Source of the DNA: Chloroflexota bacterium
Lineage (GTDB): Bacteria > Chloroflexota > Chloroflexia > Chloroheliales > Chloroheliaceae
Direction: 5' to 3'
Assembly: GCA_028287745.1 (NCBI GenBank)
Contig: JAQBPB010000066.1
Location: 1 to 64,000 of the forward strand
DNA length: 64,000 nucleotides
The notes beneath the pieces were generated by a model. The model saw only the letters and a program-made list of their open reading frames with translations. It was not told the DNA's origin and did no database searches. Shown here one piece after another: positions 48,030 through 58,982 of this stretch; the stretch's first letter is position 1, and each line of letters starts with the position of its first letter. The translations under genes and the position numbers were made by a program.

Positions 48030-49904
48030 ATGGCAAATCTGGCAAAGCTAAAACGACCGTCCTGGCGCGGACTGGGCATAGACGATTCAAGAATCCAGAG
48101 CTTGAAGTCCAAAATTGGAAAACCGGATTTCGTACTGTTAGCGATTATTGGCTCGTTGCTGGTGCTTGGTACGGTTATGGTCTACAGCTCCAGCTTTGTT
48201 ACCGCCGAGTACTACGGCCAGTCGCCGTCCTTCTATCTTTTCCGGCATATGTTGTGGTTAGTTGTCGGGTTTGTCGGCTGTAGTATTGCAACCGTGGTGG
48301 ACTATCATAAACTGCGCAATTTCAGCACCGGCCTGATGATAATTGCGATGGGCCTTTTGCTGGCGGTCCTGGTATTGCCGCCCCAGTTCGCCCCGGCCCG
48401 TAACGATGCCAAACGCTGGCTGACGCCTACCGGAAGTGACGAATTCCAGTTCCAGCCGAGCGAACTGGCGAAAGTTATTCTGATCCTTTATGCGGCCCAC
48501 TGGCTTTCCAGTAAAGGCGAAAAGGTCAGTAACTTTTATTATGGCGTAATCCCGTTTGCTATCACTATCGGGGCCATGATCGCTCTCATTATGGGTGAGC
48601 CGGACCTGGGTACTTCGCTGGTAATCGGTTGTATCGGCCTGTCGATGTTCTTTATCGCCGGGGCCAGTATAATGCACATGCTGGTAGGCTTCCTGGTCGC
48701 CGGTGGCGCCTTTGCGGTCCTGGCGGTTACGGCTTCCTATCGACTGGCGCGTTTAAAAGCTTACAGTGATCCTTTTGCCGACCCGACCGGCCTGGGCTAC
48801 CATACCACCGGTAATATTATGGCCCTGGGTTCCGGTGGCCTTTTCGGGGCCGGACTGGGCGCGGGGCGGCAGAAGTTCCTGTGGTTGCCCAATGCCTATA
48901 CCGATAGTATTTTTGCCGTTATTGGCGAGGAATTAGGCCTTGTGGGTGCTACCCTCGTGCTGGCCCTTTTCCTGGGCCTGGCCTGGCGGGGAGCGCACAT
49001 CGCCAGTCACGCCCCGGACGGTTTTGGCCGGTTAATCGCGTCCGGGATGACAATCTATGTCGTCAGCCAGGCCCTGATCAATATCGCGGTAATCTCTAAC
49101 CTGGTGCCTTTTACCGGTATTCCGCTGCCGCTGATCAGTTATGGCGGTACTTCCCTGGCCGTTACGATGACCGGGTTGGGTTTGCTTCTCAACGTCTCCA
49201 GGCAGCAAGTGGCCGACCCGCGCGCACTTCTAACCGAAGAAGTGCGGGCCGAGGAACGGCGCAAGCGCGAGCTTTTGCGGGAACAGCGCATGGCCGACCG
49301 CGAACGCCGGGACGCCCAGCGCAAGTTGAGCGAAGCTGAATTGGCCGGACAGCAGCGGCTGGAAACGAGCGGGACTTCAAAACGCTGGCAGGACCAACGT
49401 GACCAGTCTCGAACTATTGAAGCTCCCCGGGCCCTCGAAGCTCCCAGGGCGACCGAAGTAACGCCGGGCCGGGTTCAAAAGGTGGAGCGCGTTTTCGAGG
49501 TTGAGCCGGAAAAGACCGGACTGCCCCGCGCCAGTGAGAGTTACCAGAAACCGCGAGTAAGTTCGCCCCGTCCGTCTGGTGCCTGGCGGGACCAGTCCCA
49601 GGATGCCCCGGACCGGCGTCAGCCCGAGGTTGAAATAGCCCGGGCCAGGGCTCGCCTCAAAAATAAAGAGGCCCAGGCGGCCGAACCGGTAGTGGCGGCA
49701 TCGCCGGTAGAGGCGGAAGTTGAGGCGGTTTCTACATCGGAGACGGATTTGCCCGCCGTAGCCACTCAGTCTTACTTGAGCTTTAAGAGTGGAGTCTCCA
49801 GGGATGTTAAAGCAGGCGGTGGAGATTATAATAAACCCAAGTTACAGAAACCCCGCCGGGATTGGGCCAAGATGTATGAGGCTCGCAGGAACCGTAAAGA
49901 TTAA
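48030..49904 (+). CDS. ftsW: septal glycosyltransferase FtsW with long C-terminal tail
   Basis: 624 residues. The first 390 are a SEDS protein with ten helices; the catalytic-cavity motifs such as KRWLTP...QPSELAKV, GEPDLGTS, and the C-terminal PFTGIPLPLISYGGTSL identify it. FtsW polymerises lipid II with FtsI. The last 230 residues, after LNVSRQQ, are a highly charged Arg/Glu-rich helix region (EERRKRELLREQRMADRERRD) followed by Pro-rich sequence, predicted cytosolic. Normal FtsW proteins end soon after the last helix. Gap of 53 bases from murD. Confidence 0.95.
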   Translation: MANLAKLKRPSWRGLGIDDSRIQSLKSKIGKPDFVLLAIIGSLLVLGTVMVYSSSFVTAEYYGQSPSFYLFRHMLWLVVGFVGCSIATVVDYHKLRNFSTGLMIIAMGLLLAVLVLPPQFAPARNDAKRWLTPTGSDEFQFQPSELAKVILILYAAHWLSSKGEKVSNFYYGVIPFAITIGAMIALIMGEPDLGTSLVIGCIGLSMFFIAGASIMHMLVGFLVAGGAFAVLAVTASYRLARLKAYSDPFADPTGLGYHTTGNIMALGSGGLFGAGLGAGRQKFLWLPNAYTDSIFAVIGEELGLVGATLVLALFLGLAWRGAHIASHAPDGFGRLIASGMTIYVVSQALINIAVISNLVPFTGIPLPLISYGGTSLAVTMTGLGLLLNVSRQQVADPRALLTEEVRAEERRKRELLREQRMADRERRDAQRKLSEAELAGQQRLETSGTSKRWQDQRDQSRTIEAPRALEAPRATEVTPGRVQKVERVFEVEPEKTGLPRASESYQKPRVSSPRPSGAWRDQSQDAPDRRQPEVEIARARARLKNKEAQAAEPVVAASPVEAEVEAVSTSETDLPAVATQSYLSFKSGVSRDVKAGGGDYNKPKLQKPRRDWAKMYEARRNRKD

Positions 49905-49996
49905 CCGCCCGGTCCGGTTTGACCGACCGGTGGCAAGCGGAAGGTAAAAGTAAGACGGGACTAGCTCGCGGAACGGGCCTCCTGTTTGAGGCGAAC

Positions 49997-50803
49997 ATGG
50001 TTTTTTATCTTTCACTGATTGGCCTGGCCCTGTTAGGTTGGTTGATTTTTATCACACTGACCGGCGTAGCCCCGATTCTAAGTTTTAGTGTTGTGGGCGT
50101 GATCAGTTTTGTAATCGTCCTGATAGCTATGCGGCGGGGCTACATCCGGGGCCGCCGCCGCGAAATGATCTTCGCCTGTACTTTAATAGTCTTATATGGT
50201 TTACGTGGTTTCCTGAAGAATTTTCTGGTCGGGGCTTATAATCTAATCTACGGTGTAGTGATAACCCAGCTTAATAACCGGGGCATTACTAAAATAGATA
50301 TAGAAAAAAGCAACTGGAAGCTGGATAATACTGGCAATACTATCTTCGAAATTATGATTTTCTTTACCGGGGCGATTATCGCTTACGCTATAACCTCCGG
50401 TAATCCCGGCCCTAAGCCTATCCGGGACGCTTTCGGGGCGCTGATTGGCGGGCTGGCTGCGGCACTGTTCCTGACTTATAGTTTCTTGCTGCTGGCACCT
50501 TACATGGGTAACTTCTACCAGACAACCCTTTTGGAAGGCGCCTCGTTCAAACTACCCAGCATCAATCTGCCGGATTTGCGGGTGCGCAAGGAAGCGGGCG
50601 GTTCTCCGTTCACCGGGTGGGAACGCTGGCTGCCGGTCGGCTTGCTGGTAGTGGTCACGGTTTATACCATATTTTTCTATTTTATCCGGCCGCCAACTAC
50701 GACCGATGATAAAAACCGGACCCGGCTGGACATTATCAAAATTATTGGCGTCGCAGTGGCCCTGGCCATGGTCTGGCGCTTTGCCGTTATTCCGACCCTG
50801 TAG
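49997..50803 (+). CDS. unknown multi-spanning membrane protein in the murG position
   Basis: 268 residues with about eight hydrophobic segments: two at the start (FYLSLIGLALLGWLIFITL and PILSFSVVGVISFVIVLIAM), one near residue 60, two in the middle around TIFEIMIFFTGAIIAYAI and FGALIGGLAAALFLTYSFLLLAPY, and two near the end. Charged loops (RRGYIRGRRRE, NNRGITKIDIEKSNWKLD) lie between. I do not recognise a family. It is not MurG, which is a soluble GT-B enzyme. The ATG at 49997 follows GAGG; a TTG 78 bases upstream would add a polar stretch and has no ribosome-binding site. It sits between ftsW and murC, where murG is normally found. Confidence 0.72.
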   Translation: MVFYLSLIGLALLGWLIFITLTGVAPILSFSVVGVISFVIVLIAMRRGYIRGRRREMIFACTLIVLYGLRGFLKNFLVGAYNLIYGVVITQLNNRGITKIDIEKSNWKLDNTGNTIFEIMIFFTGAIIAYAITSGNPGPKPIRDAFGALIGGLAAALFLTYSFLLLAPYMGNFYQTTLLEGASFKLPSINLPDLRVRKEAGGSPFTGWERWLPVGLLVVVTVYTIFFYFIRPPTTTDDKNRTRLDIIKIIGVAVALAMVWRFAVIPTL

Positions 50804-50858
50804 CTTTTAAAAGCGCGGGTTAGCTGTTAATTATTTGTAAGTTGAAAAAGGAAGACCT

Positions 50859-52274
50859 ATCGAAACGCGACTGGAAAACCTGGACCTGCGCCGGATACAT
50901 TTACTGGGTATTGGCGGGGCCGGACAAAATGCTTTAGCCGACTTGCTGGTGGATATGGGTTACACCGTTTCCGGCTCGGACCTGAAGCTTTCCGGCACTA
51001 CCGAGGCCCTGGCCCGCCGGGGTATTGAAATTTACCAGGGGCAGCGAGCCGAGAACCTTAAACAGGCGACCCTGGTGGTCACTACTGCCGCTGCTGGGGC
51101 TGATAACCCGGAATTGCAGGAAGCCGCACGGCGCGGCCTGCCGGTCCTGCAAAATGCTGAAATGGTTGGTCTGCTGCTCAACCCCAAACGGTTGTTAGCC
51201 GTAGCCGGGACGCACGGCAAGACCACCACAACCGGGCTTGTGGCCTTCTTATTAGAACGGGCCGCCCTGGAACCAACTTTCTACATCGGGGGTGTTTCCA
51301 CCGATTTAGGCGTAGCCGGTAAGGCTGGCAAAGGCGAATTTGCTGCCCTTGAGGCCGATGAATACGCCCGGCGATTTCTGAACTACCGGCCGGAAGCTGC
51401 TGTTATTACCAATGTCGAACCGGACCACATGGATTATTATGGCACCTGGGAAGCCTTACAGGCCGCTTTTGCCGCTTTCGCCGGAAAAGTGAGGCCTGGA
51501 GGCAAGCTTTACCTTTGTGCCGATGACCAGGGCGCCGCTTCAATGCTGCGCACCGTCACGACTGAAGCCGAAATCTTCAGTTATGGCCTGGACCCGCAAG
51601 CCGACTGGCAGTCCAGCCAACTGAGCCCTAACGCCAAAGGCGGGCACGATTTTAACCTGAGTTTCCGGGGTAAGGACGTCGGAAAGGTCAGCCTGGGCCT
51701 GGCCGGGGTACATAACGTCCGGAACGCCACCGGGGCGCTGGCAATGGTCCTAACGGCGGCTCCGCAGGTAGACCCGGCCCTGTTCCTGGCGCTGGCGGGG
51801 CAATACCAGGGCACGGCCCGCCGGTTTGAACTAAAAGGGGAGTTAATGGGAATAACCGTTATTGACGATTACGCCCACCACCCGACCGAAATCAAAGCCA
51901 CCCTGGCGGCGGCCAGGGCGCGGTTCGGCCAGCGCAGGCTGGTAGCACTTTTTCAACCGCATACCTATACCCGGACAAAGGCTCTCATGGACGATTTCGC
52001 CCGGTCCTTTGCCGAAGCGGATGTGGTCGGGCTGATGGAAATCTTTCCGGCCCGCGAAACTGACACGCTGGGCGTCAGCACGGCCGATATTCTCGGCCGG
52101 ATGGAGCATTCCGGCAAGCTGTCCTCGCCGCTCAACCACGTACAGGCGGTCCAAAACCTGGGGCAAATTCTCCAGCCGGGCGATGTGCTGTTGACGCTGG
52201 GCGCGGGCGATGTCTGGAAGGTTGGCGAACAACTCTTGAGCCAGCCGCGAACGCAGGAACTGACGAAGAAATAA
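50859..52274 (+). CDS. murC: UDP-MurNAc:L-Ala ligase MurC, apparent non-canonical start
   Basis: About 471 residues. MurC adds L-Ala to UDP-MurNAc. AGTHGKTTTTGLV (ATP loop), NVEPDHMDYY, and VIDDYAHHPTEIKATL are diagnostic. The UDP-binding start HLLGIGGAGQNALADLL is encoded in frame upstream of the first usual start (TTG at 50943), so the real start must lie further back. No ATG, GTG or TTG exists between the stop at 50838 and 50943. AAGGA at 50848-50852 is 6 bases before ATC (50859), which I take as start; CTG at 50871 is an alternative. A base error turning ATG into ATC is possible. Confidence 0.9.
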   Translation: METRLENLDLRRIHLLGIGGAGQNALADLLVDMGYTVSGSDLKLSGTTEALARRGIEIYQGQRAENLKQATLVVTTAAAGADNPELQEAARRGLPVLQNAEMVGLLLNPKRLLAVAGTHGKTTTTGLVAFLLERAALEPTFYIGGVSTDLGVAGKAGKGEFAALEADEYARRFLNYRPEAAVITNVEPDHMDYYGTWEALQAAFAAFAGKVRPGGKLYLCADDQGAASMLRTVTTEAEIFSYGLDPQADWQSSQLSPNAKGGHDFNLSFRGKDVGKVSLGLAGVHNVRNATGALAMVLTAAPQVDPALFLALAGQYQGTARRFELKGELMGITVIDDYAHHPTEIKATLAAARARFGQRRLVALFQPHTYTRTKALMDDFARSFAEADVVGLMEIFPARETDTLGVSTADILGRMEHSGKLSSPLNHVQAVQNLGQILQPGDVLLTLGAGDVWKVGEQLLSQPRTQELTKK

Positions 52275-53290
52275 TGGCAGAAACAAATTTCCAGGGATTC
52301 AGCGGAATGGCGGCGCGGTCCCGGTACCAGGCGAACGAGGCCGACTACCAGGCCCTCAAAGCGGTCCTGGGCGAAGGTCTGAAGCAAAACGAGCCGCTAG
52401 CTAAACACACTTCCTGGCGGATTGGCGGCCCGGCTGATTACTTCTTAAGGGCGACCGACGAAGCGGAGTTAGTGGTTTTACTTAAAACCTGCCGCACGCG
52501 TAACATCCCTTTCCTGGTAATCGGGAACGGCTCGAATATGCTGGTGGCCGATAAAGGTTGGCGCGGCATGGTGGTCGAAAACCGGCTGGATAAATTCTCC
52601 CTGACGGAATTGGGAGAGGGCCGGGCACTTTTGAAAGCCGGTTCAGGCGCACTGCTGGGCGCGCTCTCGCGCCGGATTGCCAAACTGGGTTGGGCCGGGT
52701 TCGAATTTGCGGCAACTATTCCGGGGAGTGTCGGCGGCGGGATTGTCAGCAATGCCGGGGCGCACGGCGGTGATTTCTCAAAGATTTTACGCCGGGTCGC
52801 CGCTGCTACTGCTAACGCCGAGTGCAAAATCTTTTTGCCGGAAGAACTGGAACTATCTTACCGGGACAGCCGCTGGCGCGAAAAGGTCGGTAACGAAAAA
52901 GTGCCGCTGGGCAATCCGGGTAACGAGCTGATCTTATGGGCCGAGTTCGAACTGCACCAGGGCGACCCGGCCGCGATCAAGCAGCACATTGATGAAATGA
53001 CCGACTGGCGGCGGGCCAACCAGCCGCAGGAACCGAGTGGTGGCAGTGTTTTCAAGAATCCGCCCCAGCCGTTTGGTTCGGCCGGGTCACTGATTGAAAA
53101 GGCCGGTCTAAAAGGTCACCGGATTGGCGGGGCGCAAATTTCGCTGCGGCACGCCAACTTCATCGTAAATCTGGGAGATGCTAAAGCCCAGGACGTGATT
53201 GACCTGATAAACCTGGCTCGCCGGGTAGTCAAAGAGCAGTTCGGGGCCGAGATCGAGCCTGAAATCGAAATGCTGGGCGACTTTGACTGA
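52274..53290 (+). CDS. murB: UDP-N-acetylenolpyruvoylglucosamine reductase MurB
   Basis: 338 residues, FAD enzyme that reduces UDP-GlcNAc-enolpyruvate to UDP-MurNAc. LAKHTSWRIGGPADYFL, the FAD loop IGNGSNMLVADKGW, GFEFAATIPGSVGGGIVSNAGAHGGD and PSGGSVFKNP are typical, the last placing the catalytic Ser in SGGSVFKNP. The murC TAA overlaps its ATG (TAATG). The N-terminus has about 40 residues before the core. Confidence 0.97.
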   Translation: MAETNFQGFSGMAARSRYQANEADYQALKAVLGEGLKQNEPLAKHTSWRIGGPADYFLRATDEAELVVLLKTCRTRNIPFLVIGNGSNMLVADKGWRGMVVENRLDKFSLTELGEGRALLKAGSGALLGALSRRIAKLGWAGFEFAATIPGSVGGGIVSNAGAHGGDFSKILRRVAAATANAECKIFLPEELELSYRDSRWREKVGNEKVPLGNPGNELILWAEFELHQGDPAAIKQHIDEMTDWRRANQPQEPSGGSVFKNPPQPFGSAGSLIEKAGLKGHRIGGAQISLRHANFIVNLGDAKAQDVIDLINLARRVVKEQFGAEIEPEIEMLGDFD

Positions 53291-53424
53291 TCGCACCTGG
53301 CACGTTAAACCATAAAAACCGTAAAGCGACAGAATTGGCCGCCGGACCGGTAAACGAAACCGCTTTGCAAGCTGTTAAACTATATTGCGTTCTGCTTTCA
53401 ACAATAAATAAGGACTGATTAAAA

Positions 53425-54618
53425 TTGGCGGATCTAGGGTCGAATTCAAATAAGAAATTGCGGGTAGGCATTATCTTTGGCGGCCGTTCGGCCGAACATG
53501 AAGTTTCTTTAATTTCGGCTAAAGCCGTAATAAACGCGATTAACCCGGAAAAATACGACGTTGCCCTGATCGGCATTACCCGAGAGGGCCGCTGGATTTC
53601 GCTGGGTGACGCCGCCCTGACTGACGGTAACAAACCAGACCCGCAAGCGCTTATGGCGCCCTTTGCCGGAATTAATGGGTCCGTGCCCGCCTCAGTTCAG
53701 ACCGCCTTGCTGCCTGACCCATCCGCTACCAAACGCGGCCTGGCTGAAATCAGTGAAGCGGGTGGCTCGGCCAGTCTTCAATTTGGGATGCCGGTTGACG
53801 TAATTTTCCCGGTGCTGCACGGACCCTATGGAGAAGATGGTACAATGCAGGGTCTGCTGGAACTGGCAAACGTACCCTATGTGGGCTGCGGCGTGCTGGC
53901 TTCGGCGGTGGGTATGGATAAAGTAACCGCCCGTGAAGTTTTTAAACAGCACGGTTTGCCGGTCCTTGAATATTTCGCCCTGAAACGCAAGAATTGGGAA
54001 AAAGACCCTGAGACCAGGGAAAACCTGCTTGACAGCATAGAGGCTCAGATGGGCTATCCTTGCTTTGTTAAACCGGTCAATATGGGCAGCAGCGTCGGCA
54101 TCTCGAAAGCCCGCCACCGCCAGGAACTGGCCCAGGCGCTTGATACTGCTTGCCACTACGACCGCAAGATAATGGTTGAGAAGGCGCTCAACCCCCGTGA
54201 ACTGGAAATAGCGGTGCTGGGTAACGATGAGCCACAGGCGTCGGTTGTAGGCGAAATCCATATCAGCCAGAAATCGTCTTTTTACAGCTATACCGCCAAG
54301 TACCAGGATAACGAAGTGGGTTTCACTGTCCCGGCCGACATCTCACCGGAACTTAGCGACCGGCTCCGGGCGCTGGCGATTAAAGCCTATGAAGCGCTGG
54401 ACTGCGCCGGGCTGACCCGGGTGGACTTCTTCCAGGACCGCGATACGGGTGAGATTTATTTGAATGAGGTAAATACTATTCCCGGTTTTACGCCGGTAAG
54501 TATGTACCCGATGATGTGGGAAAAGACCGGCCTTTCGTACCCTGACCTGGTGGACCGGCTGATCGAACTGGCGATAGAGCGCCACGCTGACAAAAATCGT
54601 AACGAACTAAGGGTTTAA
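53425..54618 (+). CDS. ddl: D-alanine-D-alanine ligase
   Basis: 397 residues, ATP-grasp. RVGIIFGGRSAEHEVSLISA, VIFPVLHGPYGEDGTMQGLLE, PCFVKPVNMGSSVGISKA and YLNEVNTIPGFTPVSMYP are diagnostic. It makes the dipeptide used by MurF. A longer loop near residue 70-110 places it in the two-domain group with a Val/Ala-type (not Lac) specificity, not certain. TTG start with AAGGA upstream. Confidence 0.96.
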   Translation: MADLGSNSNKKLRVGIIFGGRSAEHEVSLISAKAVINAINPEKYDVALIGITREGRWISLGDAALTDGNKPDPQALMAPFAGINGSVPASVQTALLPDPSATKRGLAEISEAGGSASLQFGMPVDVIFPVLHGPYGEDGTMQGLLELANVPYVGCGVLASAVGMDKVTAREVFKQHGLPVLEYFALKRKNWEKDPETRENLLDSIEAQMGYPCFVKPVNMGSSVGISKARHRQELAQALDTACHYDRKIMVEKALNPRELEIAVLGNDEPQASVVGEIHISQKSSFYSYTAKYQDNEVGFTVPADISPELSDRLRALAIKAYEALDCAGLTRVDFFQDRDTGEIYLNEVNTIPGFTPVSMYPMMWEKTGLSYPDLVDRLIELAIERHADKNRNELRV

Positions 54619-54623
54619 CTACC

Positions 54624-55631
54624 ATGGCAGGTTCACCAACACAACGCAATCCTAGAAACCGGGCTGCCCAGGACGAAGCTTCTTTCCGGCCGCATCAGCG
54701 ATATCCGCGTTTGAACGCCGATGCGGGTAAAGAAGAAATTCCGGTCAGGGGCCGCCGCCCGGTACGCCGGAGCGCGGCGCCGGTAAATGGCCGCCGCGAG
54801 GCCACGCCTAAAGCCAGTATCCGGCTGGATAGCACTGTGGATCTGCCTGCCCCTCCGTTGGTCAGGACCAATCGGACCCGCCCCGGCACCCGGCGTGGCC
54901 GGTCGCAAGGTCTTGCGATCAACTTTAACCCGGCTCGCTTGCTCAGTCTGGCCGCGATGGTGGTGCTGTTGGGAGTTGGCTACTGGTTTTTGAATTCGCC
55001 GGGGTTTTATATTTCTAAAGTGGAATTGACCGGCAACCGGCTTTTGCAATCCGAGGAAGTGGTAAAAGTTACCGGTGTCGATAAGATTAACGTTTTTGGG
55101 CTGAACGAAGAGGAAGTGGCCGCTAAGATCAAGACATTACCCTACATACTTCAAGCTAGCGTCTCAAAAGCCCTTCCTGACAAATTGGCGGTTACTGTTA
55201 CCGAGCGCAAGAGTATTCTCAACTGGCGCATTGGCGGCTACAGTTATCTGGTGGACCCCGAAGGTGTGGTCCTGGATAATTACTTCACAAAAGACTTGCC
55301 GGAAGAAGCCAAAGGGTTCCCGGTGATTGAAAGCCTCGATGACCGCAAGATGCAATTGGGTGACCGGGTAGATGCGGTTGCAGTCCGCAGCGCCATGGCC
55401 GTTCAAGCGCAACTGGCGGAAGCCAAGATCCAAATCGCGGCGGTCCAGTATTCGCCTAGTTCCGGTCTGGTGGTAATCAGTGCCCCGCCTTCGGGGAACT
55501 GGAAAGCCCTGCTGGGAACCGATGCCCAGCTAACCCAGAAGATGAATATTCTAAAGGGTCTTCTGGCCGACAAAAATATTAAATGGAGTTACGCAGACTT
55601 ACGCTTTATTAATAAGCCTGCCATTCAGTAG
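54624..55631 (+). CDS. ftsQ: division protein FtsQ
   Basis: 335 residues. A long basic cytosolic N-terminus of about 105 residues, one transmembrane helix (ARLLSLAAMVVLLGVGYWFL), then a POTRA domain beginning FYISKVELTGNRLLQSEEVVKVTG and the FtsQ domain with LPYILQASVSKALPDKLAVTVTERK. It scaffolds the divisome with FtsL. Five bases separate it from ddl. Confidence 0.95.
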   Translation: MAGSPTQRNPRNRAAQDEASFRPHQRYPRLNADAGKEEIPVRGRRPVRRSAAPVNGRREATPKASIRLDSTVDLPAPPLVRTNRTRPGTRRGRSQGLAINFNPARLLSLAAMVVLLGVGYWFLNSPGFYISKVELTGNRLLQSEEVVKVTGVDKINVFGLNEEEVAAKIKTLPYILQASVSKALPDKLAVTVTERKSILNWRIGGYSYLVDPEGVVLDNYFTKDLPEEAKGFPVIESLDDRKMQLGDRVDAVAVRSAMAVQAQLAEAKIQIAAVQYSPSSGLVVISAPPSGNWKALLGTDAQLTQKMNILKGLLADKNIKWSYADLRFINKPAIQ

Positions 55632-55647
55632 GGTTGGGTTAAGAACG

Positions 55648-57000
55648 ATGGCAACAAAACAAGATAAGTTAATAGTTGGGTTGGATGTGGGAACTTCCAA
55701 GGTTTGCACTATTATTGGCGAAATGACTCGCGATAACCATATTAACATCCTGGGGATGGGCACCAGCCCCAGCCTGGGCCTCCAAAAAGGGGTCGTTGTT
55801 AATATCGAGCAGGCCAGTAACGCCATTGCATCTACCATCGAACAGGCCGAACGCCAGGCCGCCCTTAAAATCGGCTCGGCCTTTGTGGGCGTGACCGGCA
55901 GCCACATCTCTTCGGTTAACAGCCGGGGAGTGATCGCGGTTGCCAAGGCTAACCGGGATATTACTTACGACGACGTCGCTCGTGTAATCGACTCGGCCCG
56001 CTCGGTCACGTTGCCCTCGCAGCGTGAAGTATTACACGTCATTCCGCGTACCTTCGTAATCGATGGGCAGGATGGCGTGCGCGAACCGGTCGGCATGAAC
56101 GGCTATCGCCTGGAAGTCGAAACCCACATCGCGACCGGCGCGATCAGTGCATTAAACAATCTTCTCAAAGGAGTCCAGCGCACCGGGGTTGAAGTAGAGG
56201 AACTGGTCTTTTCGCCGCTGGCCGCCAGCGAAGCGGTCCTGAGTGACGCTGAGAAGCGCCTGGGGGTCTGCCTGTTGGACATCGGTGCCGGAACGACTGA
56301 CATTTCACTCTTTATTGACGGCAGTATCTGGCATACAGCGGTCATCCCGATTGGCGGTAACAATATTACCAACGATATTTCGATGGTTCTGCGTATTTCG
56401 CCGGAGGCCGCCGAAAAATTGAAGGTTAAATATGGTGACGCATCGGTAACCGGCCCGTATAAGGGGCTTTACGCCGATTATTACGGCAAAGGACCGGTCA
56501 AGCACGATTTCCGCTCGCGCCTGCGCCAGGAAGAAGCTGAAGGCGATAGCACCGAAATCGCGGACGAAATGCTGGAAACGGAAAGCCTTGAAGCTGGCCG
56601 TACCCAGTTGGTCTCGCGCAATTTGTTGAATGAAATTATCCATGCGCGTACCCGCCAGCTGTTCGATATGGTGCAGGCAGAAATCAAGAAAAGCGGTTAT
56701 GATGGTATGATACCGGCAGGACTGGTTCTGACCGGTGGAACGGCCAATCTGAACGGTATTACCGATGCAGCCGGACACGTGTTAAGATTACCGGTGCGCA
56801 TAGGCGCTCCACGTGGTCTGAGTGAAGTGGCGGCTACAATGAGCATCCCGGCTTTTGCAACCAGCGTGGGTCTGGTTTTGTGGGGAATGAAAAAACGGAG
56901 TGGAGTCGAAATGCTCCAGGAAAACTCCAGGCGTGGCGGTAAGGCCAGTATGGCTGTCGGCCGTAAATTTGGTGGTTGGTTACGAGAATTCTTACCCTAA
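55648..57000 (+). CDS. ftsA: division protein FtsA
   Basis: 450 residues of the actin/Hsp70 fold. LIVGLDVGTSKVCTIIGEM, LLDIGAGTTDISLFIDG and GLVLTGGTANLNGI are the phosphate and nucleotide motifs. It tethers FtsZ filaments to the membrane. The C-terminal end (RRGGKASMAVGRKFGGWLREFLP) is an amphipathic membrane-targeting helix. A loop insert near residues 270-320 (QEEAEGDSTEIADEMLETE) is acidic. Confidence 0.97.
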   Translation: MATKQDKLIVGLDVGTSKVCTIIGEMTRDNHINILGMGTSPSLGLQKGVVVNIEQASNAIASTIEQAERQAALKIGSAFVGVTGSHISSVNSRGVIAVAKANRDITYDDVARVIDSARSVTLPSQREVLHVIPRTFVIDGQDGVREPVGMNGYRLEVETHIATGAISALNNLLKGVQRTGVEVEELVFSPLAASEAVLSDAEKRLGVCLLDIGAGTTDISLFIDGSIWHTAVIPIGGNNITNDISMVLRISPEAAEKLKVKYGDASVTGPYKGLYADYYGKGPVKHDFRSRLRQEEAEGDSTEIADEMLETESLEAGRTQLVSRNLLNEIIHARTRQLFDMVQAEIKKSGYDGMIPAGLVLTGGTANLNGITDAAGHVLRLPVRIGAPRGLSEVAATMSIPAFATSVGLVLWGMKKRSGVEMLQENSRRGGKASMAVGRKFGGWLREFLP

Positions 57001-57026
57001 GCGTGAAGGGTAAAGCTTAACGGAAC

Positions 57027-57065
57027 GTATACCCCTTCTGTAACAGGCAGGAAGCACGGGTATAC
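57027..57065 (+). other. hairpin between ftsA and ftsZ
   Basis: GTATACCC and GGGTATAC pair perfectly over 8 bp with a 23-base loop in the 159-base gap. No T tail. It could attenuate or protect the ftsZ message. Confidence 0.4.
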
Positions 57066-57159
57066 AGCAATTTTTCATTATTGGTTTAGCGTTAGCGACC
57101 GAGTATCTCTGGTGGAAAGCCTAACAGCGCCGCCAGGGTCGCATTGAAGGAGAGTTACA

Positions 57160-58443
<1,284 letters not shown>

Positions 58444-58689
58444 TAGTAGAACCTGTTATAAGGGCCTGATTTCAATGGCCGGGAAAGCTGTAATCCCCCG
58501 GCTAACTTTAACAATCTTCTTAGCGCTTAAAAGGCGGTAAAGCTATTAAACTTTACCGGCAGTCCGGGCAATTCCGGTATGTCCGGCCCCGACTGCTCTT
58601 TATGGAACACATCCGACTTACTTATCAGCTCAGCCGATCTGGTTAGAACGGTTAAGCAAGTCATTACTCTCTTTTAACGCAAACCATTA

Positions 58690-58719
58690 GCGGCCCCGCA
58701 AGGGCCGCATTATTTTTTA
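58690..58719 (+). terminator. terminator of the dcw cluster
   Basis: GCGGCCC (58690-58696) and GGGCCGC (58702-58708) with a 5-base loop, followed by ATTATTTTTT. About 245 bases after ftsZ. Confidence 0.85.
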
Positions 58720-58982
58720 TAACTTTGCCTTTTTAGATAACCCTTTTCCCCCTTAGCGTTAGCTTGCAGCAGGGAGGCGCAAAAACGACATATCCCTTTA
58801 ACTGGTCTCTAATAATAAAACAGGAAAGATAAAAAGGACAAGATGTCTCAAAAGCACGGGCTATATTTCAATTTCGGGTAGATCTGATTCAGCTCTATCC
58901 CTGGCCGTAACTTATTAAACTATATTCATTTGCCAGGTGTGGTAAAATATCAAAGCCAGGTAGCCTGTAAAAAGTAGGCAAA

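Noticed and set aside
49997-50803. MurG
   Set aside because: The protein is a multi-spanning membrane protein with none of the GT-B motifs of MurG.
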